Origin: Paenisporosarcina sp050269735
GTDB taxonomy: Bacteria > Bacillota > Bacilli > Bacillales_A > Planococcaceae
Direction of reading: 5' to 3'
DNA: 64,000 nt
Assembly (NCBI RefSeq): GCF_050269735.1
Contig: NZ_JBNNIX010000006.1
Coordinates: forward strand, 92,230 to 156,229
Each line of letters opens with the position of its first letter. The stretch's first letter is position 1. Both the position numbers and the translations under genes were made by a program. The notes under the pieces were generated by a model. It was not told the origin of the DNA and did no database searches. It saw only the letters and a program-made list of their open reading frames with translations. Shown here piece after piece: positions 8,491 through 16,654 of the stretch.

Positions 8491-8874
8491 ATGTCTGAAT
8501 ACATTATCGATTTAGATAACGATTTTGATAAAGAAGAAGCTTTTGAAATATCAGGAGACAACATAGCATTAGTAACCGTTATGGATAGTAGCGGAAATGA
8601 TATTACGACGAATTGTAGAGTTCAAATTACTCTAAGTAAAAATGCATTACTCGGATTAGGTACTGAGTTAATTCGTTTAGCACACGATTATGGTAATGGA
8701 AAGCACTTCCATATAGAACCGATAACCAAAGAATATGTAGTCCAGTCTAAAGGGATTATGCTTCATCCAGAGAGTTGTGAACTTATATTAGGTTGTGGAG
8801 ATTTCGATTCATTTACTGAATATCTTAATAATAAAAATGAAGACCTAATAAGCAAGAAACCCTCTTATTTTTGA
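8491..8874 (+). CDS. Hypothetical protein, possibly immunity-protein-like
   Basis: A 127-aa acidic cytosolic protein without signal or membrane segments. A central LSKNALLGLGTELIRLAH helix is followed by HFHIEP and then LHPESCELILGCGD. The order helix, H-x-H strand, E-L-x-I/L strand resembles Imm32-like immunity proteins, but this is a weak pattern match made from memory. No toxin gene is adjacent. It is followed by a strong terminator at 8857-8896. The codon use is AT-rich compared with its neighbours, consistent with acquired DNA. Confidence 0.6.
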   Translation: MSEYIIDLDNDFDKEEAFEISGDNIALVTVMDSSGNDITTNCRVQITLSKNALLGLGTELIRLAHDYGNGKHFHIEPITKEYVVQSKGIMLHPESCELILGCGDFDSFTEYLNNKNEDLISKKPSYF

Positions 8875-8896
8875 CTTCAAAATAAGAGGGTTTTTT
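8857..8896 (+). terminator. Strong terminator
   Basis: 15-bp perfect stem (AAACCCTCTTATTTT with its complement), 7-nt loop and T run; the 5' arm overlaps the last codons of the gene at 8491-8874. Confidence 0.9.
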
Positions 8897-8972
8897 AAAT
8901 TTAATAATTGAAGATTCTCGCTAAATTTTGAACATTTTTTCAAAGGAATGGTTTTCGAAACTTGTTATCAAT

Positions 8973-9938
8973 TTAAAATGGACTTGAATAAAACGTCGCA
9001 GGTACTTCACTGAATTTCTTACCTCGAAATGGCTGAAACACTTTGATGATTTCATCCGAAGCAATCGAAACCCGTGCTCCATTTACAGGAGATCGGAAAC
9101 CTTTCGTTTGTAACCCAATCAGATACCCACGTGCATTCATGACAGCACCTCCAGGCATCGTAATACTTGCTTCGTCATGTGTCGAATTGTACAACAAATC
9201 TTCAAAATAAAAAGAAGAGTCAAATGTGCCTTCTGTCACATATAATCCGCTTTTACCTTCTTCCATTTCCACTGTTACAATCCGCTCATTCTTTACAAGT
9301 GTCTTAACTGAGGGTTGAAGGGGAATCCCACTAATCCCCATTGGTATTTTCGTTTTCATGATTGCAAGAGAAACATTTGCGAATGCAGCTCCTTGAAGTT
9401 CAAATGATCGATTATCAGACGTAATAACTCTTCCCGAAGTGACTCCATCAATTGCATACGTGTTGACTAGAATATACCCATCTCCAATCACAATTCCCGT
9501 TGCAACCCATTCATTATTAGCGGTTTTTAAATGCATAGTTACAATTTTTGACTCTGTTTTTTTCGCAATTTCTGGAGTTGTCAGCACCTTAGAATTAAGC
9601 AGTGCTAACTTACTTTTAGAAGGTGTTTCATATTTTATATTGCTTTTCTTCTGAACGAAACTGCCTCCACCTACACCATATAAGCCACCGTAATTGCTCT
9701 TATAGCTGTAAACTCGATATTCTTCTCCTTTTTTAAGAGAACGAACTGTAGACAAAGAACCGTTGCTTTGTAATTTGACTAGGTTTGTATCTGAAAGAAT
9801 GGTTACTTTACCGATTTGGCCTACTTTTAGTTCTGTTTTACCCCACATGATTTTAGTGGAAGCACTGGCTTGATCCGTGAAGATCGAAAAGGAAAGCAAC
9901 AAAATTATGACTGATAGGAGTTTCATAAACTTCTTCAT
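8973..9938 (-). CDS. Secreted trypsin-like pseudoprotease with an SH3-like N-domain
   Basis: A 321-aa protein with a signal peptide (about residues 1-27, ending ASASTK). Residues about 28-108 form a domain (MWGKTELKVGQIGKVTIL ... YKSNYGGLYGVGGGSF) shared with the gene at 10006-10572. Residues about 128-300 follow a Trypsin_2/HtrA-like layout but lack the triad: NTYAID (159-164) stands where N-A-H-V-V carries the His, NVSLAIMK (188-195) where D-L-A-L carries the Asp, and TMPGGAV (260-266) where G-x-S-G-G-P carries the Ser. It is therefore predicted to be catalytically dead, perhaps a binding or sensing protein at the cell surface. The protease relationship is inferred from spacing and surrounding motifs. 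Confidence 0.75.
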   Translation of the reverse strand: MKKFMKLLSVIILLLSFSIFTDQASASTKIMWGKTELKVGQIGKVTILSDTNLVKLQSNGSLSTVRSLKKGEEYRVYSYKSNYGGLYGVGGGSFVQKKSNIKYETPSKSKLALLNSKVLTTPEIAKKTESKIVTMHLKTANNEWVATGIVIGDGYILVNTYAIDGVTSGRVITSDNRSFELQGAAFANVSLAIMKTKIPMGISGIPLQPSVKTLVKNERIVTVEMEEGKSGLYVTEGTFDSSFYFEDLLYNSTHDEASITMPGGAVMNARGYLIGLQTKGFRSPVNGARVSIASDEIIKVFQPFRGKKFSEVPATFYSSPF

Positions 9939-10005
9939 CTTTTACCTCTTTCTAATATGAAATCGATTTAATAAAATGTTTTATTTGGAAAACCATTTCC
10001 CTTGA

Positions 10006-10572
10006 TTAATTGCTTTCACATGCCCATCCGTCTTTATCACGATCATGAGATGATGCATAAGCAGGATGACCTTTTTTCACTCCATTTGGGTAAAAAACTT
10101 TTAAATTCGTACAATTTGAGAAAGTGGTAGGAGCTCCAGGAATCACTTCCAAACCATTTTCAACAACTGGTGTTGTGGGAGTCGTTGGTTTAGGGTTGAC
10201 TACTTGGTTAGCCATTTCTTTGAGTAAAGCTAATTTCGCTTTTGAAGGTGTTTCATATTTTACTTTCACAACGTCTTTTTTAACAAAACTCCCCCCACCT
10301 ACTCCATAAAGTCCATTGTGTTGACTTTTATAGCTATATACACGATATTCTTCGCCTTTTTTCATAGGGCGAACCTCTGATAGAGAACCATTACTTTCTA
10401 TTTTAACTAGGGTGGTATTTGATAAAATTGTCACTTTACCGATTTGACCTAATTTTAGTTCTGTTTTCCCCCACATTACCTTTGTCGCTGCATTTGCATT
10501 TATTGAGAACATGAAATTCATCGAAAATAGTAAAATCATTACACTAAATACTTTTATAAGTTTTTCCACCAA
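10006..10572 (-). CDS. Secreted protein with SH3-like N-domain and C-terminal Excalibur domain
   Basis: A 188-aa protein with a signal peptide (about residues 1-28). The next roughly 80 residues are closely similar to those of the pseudoprotease at 8973-9938 (MWGKTELKLGQIGKVTILSN, GLYGVGGGSF). A Pro/Thr linker leads to a C-terminal Excalibur calcium-binding domain: FSNCTNLKVFYPNGVKKGH then DRDKDGWACE, with the D-x-D-x-D-G-x-x-C-E pattern intact. Excalibur domains are found on secreted nucleases and surface proteins. The two tandem genes look like duplicates that swapped their C-terminal modules. Function at the cell surface is inferred only. Confidence 0.85.
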   Translation of the reverse strand: MVEKLIKVFSVMILLFSMNFMFSINANAATKVMWGKTELKLGQIGKVTILSNTTLVKIESNGSLSEVRPMKKGEEYRVYSYKSQHNGLYGVGGGSFVKKDVVKVKYETPSKAKLALLKEMANQVVNPKPTTPTTPVVENGLEVIPGAPTTFSNCTNLKVFYPNGVKKGHPAYASSHDRDKDGWACESN

Positions 10573-10730
10573 TATCCTCCTCAGGATTAATTTTCTTCTT
10601 CCTAACTATGCGAATTTAACGTGACATTTGCAATATACCTTTTGGCATAATTCTTCCTTCCTAACCAATATAAAAGCATCTCAATAAGATGCTTAGATGA
10701 ACCATAATGTTCTGACCCGGCTATCATAGC

Positions 10731-10802
10731 ACAGGTGAAATTCATTTTTCGTGTACAATGGAGGCAGTTAGGCGATGATGATATAGAAGCTGATTTGCCA
10801 TT
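10731..10802 (+). repeat. 72-bp direct repeat, copy R2 (leader of the lipoprotein gene)
   Basis: Second copy of the repeat at 8091-8162. It ends 9 bp before the GTG at 10811 and contains a TACAAT that could serve as a -10 for the downstream lipoprotein gene. Confidence 0.9.
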
Positions 10803-10825
10803 CAAAGAAAGTGAGTGTGGAATAT

Positions 10826-11800
10826 ATGAAGAAACGAATTCTAATGGTGGGACTTGTGAGTGTCATGCTAGCAGCCTGTTCATCAAATGAAAAGAGCGAA
10901 CACAATGAACACAAAGCAGATAAAGCAACTCAGGAAAGTCCTTCCTCTTCATCTAAAGATTTTTATAAGGAAACAACAGACGTTCAAGTCTCTCATATAC
11001 ATGGACTTGGCTACCCGGGTTCCGGTGATGCATTAATGCTCGCTACTCACCACGGACCTGTTTTATATGAAGAAGGAATTTGGAAAGAAACCACTGGTGA
11101 AAAGCATGATTATATGGGCTTCCAAGCTGTGGCGGATGGCTTTGTTTCCAGTGGTCACCCAGAGCCTGGTTCGGATTATAAAAACCCGCTCGGCTTACTA
11201 AAAAGTACAAATGCAGGCGAAACGTTTGAGCAATATGCTTTTGAAGGTGAAATCGACTTTCACTATTTAGCTGCTGGTTACAATACGGATCAGATTTACG
11301 TTTTTAATGAAATGCCAACTAAAAAATTAGGTAACGGCTTTTATTATTCGGATGATTTAGGTCAGGCCTGGACTGCTATGGAGATGGGTGGATTTGAAGC
11401 GGATATGATGTCCAATATCGCCGCGCATCCAGATGAACCTGAAACAATTGCGATTGGGACGGACCGAGGGCTTTACATATCAAAAGATGCTGGTCAAACG
11501 TTTTCCCTTGCCACTAAAGGTAAGATGATTACCTATGCCTTGTTAGGAAAAGAACATGCGTATGTAGCAGAATTAGTTGATGATCAAGTGCAATTAAATC
11601 AAATCAATCTATCTTCAAAAGAAGAAAAAACGATGGCCACGCCAGAGTTGCAGAAAGATAATGCGATTATTTATATCGCTGTTCATCCTACTGATGACAA
11701 AGAAATATCCATCGCTACTTTACAAAATGATGTGTACCAATCAATGGATGGCGGAACTACATGGACACAGATTTTAACTAAAGGGGCAGTTTCTAAATAA
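10826..11800 (+). CDS. Lipoprotein with BNR/sortilin-like beta-propeller (F510_1955 family)
   Basis: A lipoprotein with signal MKKRILMVGLVSVMLAAC, Cys18 of the mature start being the lipidated residue. After a polar His/Glu/Ser-rich linker, repeated blades carry Asp-box-like motifs (STNAGETF, SDDLGQAW, SKDAGQTF, SMDGGTTW), the mark of BNR/sortilin propellers. It fits the F510_1955 family of predicted glycosylhydrolase-like lipoproteins, often found near copper genes. The start at ATG 10826 puts the signal peptide at the N-terminus; a GTG at 10811 would add five residues. The next gene encodes a Csp-like copper protein, which supports a metal-related role. Enzymatic activity is not shown. Confidence 0.8.
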   Translation: MKKRILMVGLVSVMLAACSSNEKSEHNEHKADKATQESPSSSSKDFYKETTDVQVSHIHGLGYPGSGDALMLATHHGPVLYEEGIWKETTGEKHDYMGFQAVADGFVSSGHPEPGSDYKNPLGLLKSTNAGETFEQYAFEGEIDFHYLAAGYNTDQIYVFNEMPTKKLGNGFYYSDDLGQAWTAMEMGGFEADMMSNIAAHPDEPETIAIGTDRGLYISKDAGQTFSLATKGKMITYALLGKEHAYVAELVDDQVQLNQINLSSKEEKTMATPELQKDNAIIYIAVHPTDDKEISIATLQNDVYQSMDGGTTWTQILTKGAVSK

Positions 11801-11915
11801 TAGCGTTTCGCCGTAAAAACTCTTTCACTTACCACTAATTGACTGAAATACGTTTAGTGTGATGCCTTTTGGGAACGATAGGTGTAACTACTGGATGAAA
11901 GTGAGGAGAAAAAAC

Positions 11916-12242
11916 GTGAACTCTACTTATGAAGAATGTCTGCAAGCGTGCAAAGAGTGCTTGGAAGCATGTAATGTATGTTTTGATTCCTGTCTGAAAG
12001 AAGACGACGTGAAAATGATGGTAGACTGCATTCGTCTCGACCGGGAATGTGCCGATGCTTGTGGTTATGCGATTCAAGCCATGACACGAAACAGTCCGTT
12101 TGTGAAAGAGATTTGCGAGATTTGTGCGACGATTTGTGAACGTTGTGCAGATGAGTGTGGCAAACACGACCATGATTATTGCAAGCGATGCGCAGAAGCA
12201 TGTCGCAAATGTGCAGAAGCATGCCGTAGTATGGTTGCCTAA
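11916..12242 (+). CDS. Four-helix bundle Cys-rich copper-binding protein (Csp/YhjQ-like)
   Basis: A 108-aa protein with about 20 cysteines spaced C-x3-C and C-x2-C along amphipathic helices (EECLQACKECLEACNVCFDSC ... CAEACRKCAEAC), the pattern of four-helix copper storage proteins (Csp, YhjQ, DUF326). The start chosen is GTG 11916, preceded by GAGGAG at a good distance; an upstream ATG at 11859 would add 19 unrelated residues. No signal peptide is present, so it is a cytosolic Csp3-like type that would bind many Cu(I) ions inside the bundle. It follows the F510_1955 lipoprotein, forming a likely copper-handling pair. Confidence 0.85.
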   Translation: MNSTYEECLQACKECLEACNVCFDSCLKEDDVKMMVDCIRLDRECADACGYAIQAMTRNSPFVKEICEICATICERCADECGKHDHDYCKRCAEACRKCAEACRSMVA

Positions 12243-12254
12243 AAATGTGAGAAT

Positions 12255-12291
12255 GCCAAGCCGGACGAACTTCGACCTGCTTGGCTTTTTT
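12255..12291 (+). terminator. Terminator after the Csp-like gene
   Basis: Stem GCCAAGC/GCTTGGC followed by TTTTTT. Confidence 0.85.
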
Positions 12292-12385
12292 ACTGGCCAT
12301 TTTTTCAGTTGATGTCTAACATTCAGAAAGACTTTCATGCTACGATTGCAACAGTTATATCTATATAGAAATAAGGAGAATCGAT

Positions 12386-12685
12386 ATGGGGCGTGCAAAA
12401 GGTGTCAGAATGAAAATAGGTAGGACGAGGAAGTACGGAGATCCTAACGATATTCAAAGTTTTAGTATCGACTTTACACCGCCTAAAAGTGTATTTAGAA
12501 AGCCTAGAAAAAGACCACGAGTTAGTGATACTGAAGAAGCTATAGTTGGCTGGCTTGGCGGAATCTTTATACTGCTACCTATTTTACTTTTTCTTATATA
12601 TTTACTGCCTGAATTTTTTGGGGTTGTCTTTTTAGTGGTGTTTGGAATTTGGCTTCTAAACTGGCTTGCAAAGAAGCTGGATTAA
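12386..12685 (+). CDS. Small basic membrane protein, unknown function
   Basis: A 99-aa protein with a very basic, proline-rich first half (residues 1-50) and two hydrophobic segments (about 53-72 and 74-92) that should form a hairpin in the membrane, leaving the basic N-terminus in the cytosol. The start is supported by AAGGAG eight bases before the ATG. No family is recognised. It stands alone between the copper pair and a DedA-like gene. Confidence 0.65.
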   Translation: MGRAKGVRMKIGRTRKYGDPNDIQSFSIDFTPPKSVFRKPRKRPRVSDTEEAIVGWLGGIFILLPILLFLIYLLPEFFGVVFLVVFGIWLLNWLAKKLD

Positions 12686-12883
12686 ATGATCTTATCAACG
12701 GATGGTTCGTTTATCCCTTGTTTACAGATTGAATCACAAGATTTAATGCAACCGCAAGTTCCGGCAATATGGCGCCGGAGCAATCAATTGGTCAGATAAG
12801 AAGGTTGCTGACGTTACCAATCAGTTTGTCATCGAATTATGGCTAAACAATCATTCAAGACTACCTTACAAGGAGCACAATCT

Positions 12884-13438
12884 ATGGAGTCTCTATCAAC
12901 TTATTTACATATGCTCCCCCTTCCCGTGGCTATCTTATTAAGTATATTCCTCAATGTATTGATTGCCATTTCTGGTATACTCCCCAGTGCATTCCTAACC
13001 GCAGCGAACGTTGCGATTTTCGGGTTTTGGGGCGGTTTTTCAGTCTCATTGATTGGGGAAATCGTGGGTAGTTTAGTTGCTTTCGGATTGTATCGGAAAG
13101 GTTTTAGACACGTGATCAGCGATAAGACCAAACATGCCCCTCGCTTGCAAAAGTTGCTTCATGCATCACCTAGAGAGGCCTTTTTGTTTGTCATCGGTCT
13201 GCGGATGATGCCATTTGTACCTTCTGGTTTAGTTACTCTTTACGCAGCGGTGGGTACCATGAGTTTTGGGTCCTTTGCCCTCGCCAGCAGTTTAGGGAAG
13301 TTGCCCGCACTCCTATTGGAAACTTCCGCTACATACGCATTGGTAGAGTGGACGCAAGCTGGACAGTACCTTGTCTTCCTGGTAGCGATTGGTTTGGTTT
13401 GGCGTGTATGGAAAAAATTTAAAAATCCTCAGAGATAA
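12884..13438 (+). CDS. VTT/DedA-like (TVP38/TMEM64) membrane protein
   Basis: A 184-aa integral membrane protein of the VTT (DedA/TVP38) group: hydrophobic segments with the half-helix motifs GEIVGSLVAFGLYRKG and GLRMMPFVPSGLVTLYAA (the conserved R-x-x-P-x-x-P-x-x-x-x-x-x-x-G pattern). Such proteins are now linked to lipid scrambling or transport of polyprenyl phosphate or phosphatidylethanolamine. The start ATG 12884 is preceded by AAGGAG; the frame is open back to 12839 but without a ribosome site. A second VTT protein lies at 14752-15420 on the other strand. Confidence 0.8.
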   Translation: MESLSTYLHMLPLPVAILLSIFLNVLIAISGILPSAFLTAANVAIFGFWGGFSVSLIGEIVGSLVAFGLYRKGFRHVISDKTKHAPRLQKLLHASPREAFLFVIGLRMMPFVPSGLVTLYAAVGTMSFGSFALASSLGKLPALLLETSATYALVEWTQAGQYLVFLVAIGLVWRVWKKFKNPQR

Positions 13439-13647
13439 TTGTAAAAATTGCATATACTGACCGTAAATTATTTAAACTATTAAGGATCATGCTGGAAACA
13501 ACGACATTAGAGTTTCCCCTGGGCTTGGTCTCTTGCTGTAAACATAGACTTATTATCTTAACGATAGAACCCATGACATTACCCCATATGCAGGACGTTG
13601 CATTGCGTATAATACAACAATCCTCATTATGAAAGGTGGTGTTAGCT

Positions 13648-13740
13648 ATGGGTTATGGAAACAACAACGGATCTTCTTTCGCTTTGCTTGTGGTTCTTTT
13701 CATTTTGTTGATTATTGTCGGAGCGGCTTTTCTCTACTAA
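13648..13740 (+). CDS. YjcZ family sporulation peptide (30 aa)
   Basis: A 30-residue protein MGYGNNNGSSFALLVVLFIL(...)GAAFLY with a GY/Asn/Gly-rich head and one hydrophobic helix ending in FLY. This is the TIGR01732/YjcZ pattern of tiny membrane proteins common in Bacillales endospore formers. The ribosome site is AAAGGTGG, 8 bases before the ATG. A second copy lies at 16397-16495. Expression in the mother cell is plausible from the family, but no clear sporulation promoter was identified. Confidence 0.9.
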   Translation: MGYGNNNGSSFALLVVLFILLIIVGAAFLY

Positions 13741-13786
13741 TTAAAATAATCACCAGGAAAAGAAAACCACTCCCGCAAGCACTCCG

Positions 13787-13810
13787 AGAGCGCTTTGAAG
13801 GCGCTCTTTA
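13787..13810 (+). terminator. Terminator after the YjcZ peptide
   Basis: AGAGCGC/GCGCTCT stem with a short T-rich tail. Confidence 0.65.
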
Positions 13811-13937
13811 ATCCTATAAGAAACACCTTTCAACTTTTTTGGACAAGCCCCTGATTTGAAGAAGATCCGTTTACGTAACCCGTAGCTATGGGTTTCATTA
13901 AAATGCACAAGGGAACATGATGAATAGAGGTGATCTG

Positions 13938-14717
13938 ATGGGGAATTTTAAGAGTAATGGCACGATGTTAACTTATGATGAATACGGTACCGGTGAACCC
14001 CTTTTGTTACTGCATGGATTGACCGGCAATCGTCATATGTTTGATGCGGAAATAAAAGTATTCAAGAAATATTTTCGGACAATCGTCCTGGATGCGCGGG
14101 GACACGGGGAATCAGACAAACCGGCTTCGTATACGTTAGATGATCATGTCGGCGACGTCCTTCGCTTGCTTGAACATTTAGGGATTGAAGAAACGTATTT
14201 GCTTGGCGTCTCCATGGGCAGTTACATTGCGCAAGGCGTAGCAATTGCTTTTCCTGAACGTGTGAAGAAACTGATTTTAGTGGCAACGAAGTCTCAAGGA
14301 AAAACATCTTCAATGGAAGCGTTATTTGCAAAACATGCCGACGAACTGGAAGGAATGGACTTTTCGGAGAAAGTAATTAAAGTCTCCCCTTACATTTTTC
14401 ACGACTTAAAGGCTGTCGGTAAGTGGAGTCATGATGCGGCCGAAAAAGGGTCACCTCTGACCGTTAACGAGATTGAAGCAGCGAATGATGCATTGGAAGG
14501 CTTTGATTTCCGTGAAGATTTGTACCGCATCACAGCTAAAACATTGGTCATCAGTGGCGATCACGATGGATTGAATCCATCAGAAGCAGGACGAGAAACC
14601 GCGAGATTAATTCCGAATGCCACGTTTGTAGAGTTCAATAAATCTGGACATGCCCCGAATGTGGAACAACCGTTACTATTCTTGGATTTCGTTTTAGAGT
14701 TTTTAGACCAAAAATAA
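13938..14717 (+). CDS. Alpha/beta hydrolase
   Basis: A protein of about 259 aa with the alpha/beta hydrolase fold. The oxyanion region is LLLLHGLTGN, an ARGHGESDKP strand-turn follows, and the nucleophile elbow is GVSMGS. The acid residue is in SGDHDGL and the catalytic His in KSGHAPNVEQP near the C-terminus. The triad is complete. The layout resembles the BioH/RsbQ/lactonase group; the substrate is unknown. Start at 13938 follows AGAGGTGA; an alternative ATG at 13917 adds seven residues. It is convergent with the gene at 14752 and shares a terminator with it. Confidence 0.85.
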   Translation: MGNFKSNGTMLTYDEYGTGEPLLLLHGLTGNRHMFDAEIKVFKKYFRTIVLDARGHGESDKPASYTLDDHVGDVLRLLEHLGIEETYLLGVSMGSYIAQGVAIAFPERVKKLILVATKSQGKTSSMEALFAKHADELEGMDFSEKVIKVSPYIFHDLKAVGKWSHDAAEKGSPLTVNEIEAANDALEGFDFREDLYRITAKTLVISGDHDGLNPSEAGRETARLIPNATFVEFNKSGHAPNVEQPLLFLDFVLEFLDQK

Positions 14718-14747
14718 AACCCGGCTCGCTTTCTGCGAACTGGGTTT
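14717..14747. terminator. Bidirectional terminator between convergent genes
   Basis: AAACCCGG...CTGGGTTT stem with T-rich flanks between the hydrolase stop and the VTT protein stop. Confidence 0.7.
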
Positions 14748-14751
14748 GTCT

Positions 14752-15420
14752 TTAGTTAGATAGCTTACGTTTTTTCCGAACAAGTTTGAACAAGTAGTAT
14801 AACAAGATCGCGCTCACTAAAATGACCCAAATCAAGGTTTCATTTATCTCCTCAGAGACCATACCTGCTGGGATGAGAGACAGTATGAAAAAATAAATGA
14901 AATTCCCGATAGTTGTAGCAAGGATAAATGGCCAGAACCGAACCGTGCTCAAACCTGCCAATATATTGACCAAACTGGTTGGTACTAACGGGAATATCCG
15001 CGCTTGAAATACATAGGCAAATCCATTCGCTTTGATTTGCTCAAGCAATTCGGGTTTGAATTTTTCAATCAGCCTTTCTTGAAACAAGTAGCGGACGGCA
15101 TAAAAGACGAAAATTGCAGCAATCACACTTGAAATCCAGCTCCATAAAAACCCATCAACAAACCCAAATAGCGTGATATTAATGGTAATTACCAATAGTA
15201 AAGGAAACACCGTAAATGAATTTTGAAGAATCATGATGACCAGCATAAACATGTAGGCATACAGCAAATTATCATCTAAAAAATCTTGAATAGCTTCAAC
15301 GTCGCGATTTACGAGAAGCGTAATGATTTGACGGTTTAACACTAAAAAAATGAGCAGCAACAACAAGCCACCCCAAACCAACCAATTCTTATGCGTGAGT
15401 TTATTGATGGCTTCTTTCAT
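14752..15420 (-). CDS. TVP38/TMEM64 family membrane protein
   Basis: A 222-aa protein with a first transmembrane helix at about residues 14-32, further helices, and the VTT motif FQARIFPLVPTSLVNILAGLS (R-x-x-P-x-x-P-x-x-x-x-N-x-x-x-G) at about residues 140-160. A last helix precedes a basic tail (FKLVRKKRKLSN). It is related to the gene at 12884-13438. The family is tied to membrane lipid movement; a specific job here is not known. Confidence 0.85.
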   Translation of the reverse strand: MKEAINKLTHKNWLVWGGLLLLLIFLVLNRQIITLLVNRDVEAIQDFLDDNLLYAYMFMLVIMILQNSFTVFPLLLVITINITLFGFVDGFLWSWISSVIAAIFVFYAVRYLFQERLIEKFKPELLEQIKANGFAYVFQARIFPLVPTSLVNILAGLSTVRFWPFILATTIGNFIYFFILSLIPAGMVSEEINETLIWVILVSAILLYYLFKLVRKKRKLSN

Positions 15421-15636
15421 TCGTCACCCGCTCGTATCTTCCAATGGAATTTTGTGTGCACTAAATTTTCTTCTATCATATCATGTTTCTTAAAACGAAT
15501 AGGAATAATAAGTGTCCAATTCCAATCGATTCCATGAAATAATATTCTTTTATCAAGTCTCAGCAGCTATCTACAAAACGAAAAACAAATGCATCCTGTG
15601 TTATGATAAAAAAAATTCTTCAGTAGAGGTGATATT

Positions 15637-16278
15637 TTGAAAGCATATCAATTTCTCGTTACGCTTAATCATGTAAAACCGCAAGTGTGGCGCCGCATTG
15701 TCGTACCGGCATCTCTCGATTTTTATGATTTGCATTCAATCATTCAAACATCTATAGGATGGACAAACAGTCACTTGTTTAATTTTTCGATTGACGATTC
15801 AAAAAACAATAAAAAGATTGAAATGGTCGGCGATGAAGAATCTGTTTCAGAGAACTTTGGCATGGCCCAACACTATATGAAAAACCCGCCACAAAAAGGG
15901 TCATATGAAGACATGATGTATCAACGGTTCATCCGTACCCAACTATCACTCGCACGAGATGTAGATTTGAGTCAATACGTCACCGACTACCCTAAATTCC
16001 GCTACATTTATGACTTTGGAGATGGCTGGGATCACGAAGTAGTACTGGAACAAGTAGTGGATGATTATGCGCACGATTATCCGCAATTACTTGAAGGCAA
16101 AGGAACTTGCCCACCAGAAGATGTGGGAGGTCCCCCTGGTTATGACGAATTCAAACGCGTCATGAAGAATACAGACGACCCTGAACATGATGAGATGAAA
16201 GCATGGGCAAAAGGGCAAGGGTATCAAAAATTCAACTTAAAGAAAGTAAATGCATTCCTAAAAGACGAATGGGTTTAG
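15637..16278 (+). CDS. Plasmid pRiA4b ORF-3 family protein
   Basis: A 213-aa soluble protein matching the PRiA4_ORF3 family (PF07929): N-terminal LVTLNHVKPQVWRRIVVPAS, then DLHSIIQTSIGWTNSHLFNF, the YDFGDGWDHEVVLE core and the conserved CPPEDVGGPPGYDEF stretch. The family is widespread and lacks a settled function. The start may be a TTG (TTGAAAGCATATC) preceded by AGAGGTGA. It stands alone, upstream of the second YjcZ peptide. Confidence 0.9.
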   Translation: MKAYQFLVTLNHVKPQVWRRIVVPASLDFYDLHSIIQTSIGWTNSHLFNFSIDDSKNNKKIEMVGDEESVSENFGMAQHYMKNPPQKGSYEDMMYQRFIRTQLSLARDVDLSQYVTDYPKFRYIYDFGDGWDHEVVLEQVVDDYAHDYPQLLEGKGTCPPEDVGGPPGYDEFKRVMKNTDDPEHDEMKAWAKGQGYQKFNLKKVNAFLKDEWV

Positions 16279-16396
16279 CCAAAAAAAATATAGTGACGGA
16301 ATGACGAATTCTGTGAAAGAACAATGCCTTTTTCCCGTGTCAGCTCCAAAGGTGAGCATATGCTAAAGCATCCTTTCTAAAAAGGCGGTGTTAAGC

Positions 16397-16495
16397 ATGG
16401 GATACGAATGCTGCAATAATAGCGGTTCTACGTTCACGTTGATCGTTGTTCTCTTCATCTTATTAATTATTGTCGGTGCAAGTTTTCTATACTAA
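16397..16495 (+). CDS. YjcZ family sporulation peptide (32 aa)
   Basis: A 32-residue protein starting MGYECCNNSGSTFTLIVVLF and ending in GASFLY. It is a paralogue of the peptide at 13648-13740; the leader (AAAGGCGGTGTTAAGC) also matches. The pair of cysteines near the N-terminus is unlike the first copy. A single membrane helix is expected. Confidence 0.9.
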   Translation: MGYECCNNSGSTFTLIVVLFILLIIVGASFLY

Positions 16496-16571
16496 TTTAT
16501 AGAAATTAGCCCTCAAATCCGACTATGACGTGCGCCCCTTTCTTCCCCCACGGCGTGCGGTATAAGTACAA

Positions 16572-16604
16572 AAAACCTGACTCCTTACTGGATGTCAGGT
16601 TTTC
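16572..16604 (-). terminator. Hairpin between the YjcZ peptide and mtnD
   Basis: AACCTGAC/GTCAGGTT stem; minus-strand T run follows, so it probably ends the mtn operon. Confidence 0.65.
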
Positions 16605-16654
16605 TTGATGTGTCTCTGTTTTTGGAGAAGATGATTTGTCCGTGTCCAGGCGAA

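Noticed and set aside
11835..12398. Minus-strand frame of 187 codons opposite the Csp-like gene
   Set aside because: It mirrors the Cys-codon pattern of the real plus-strand gene and lacks a ribosome site.
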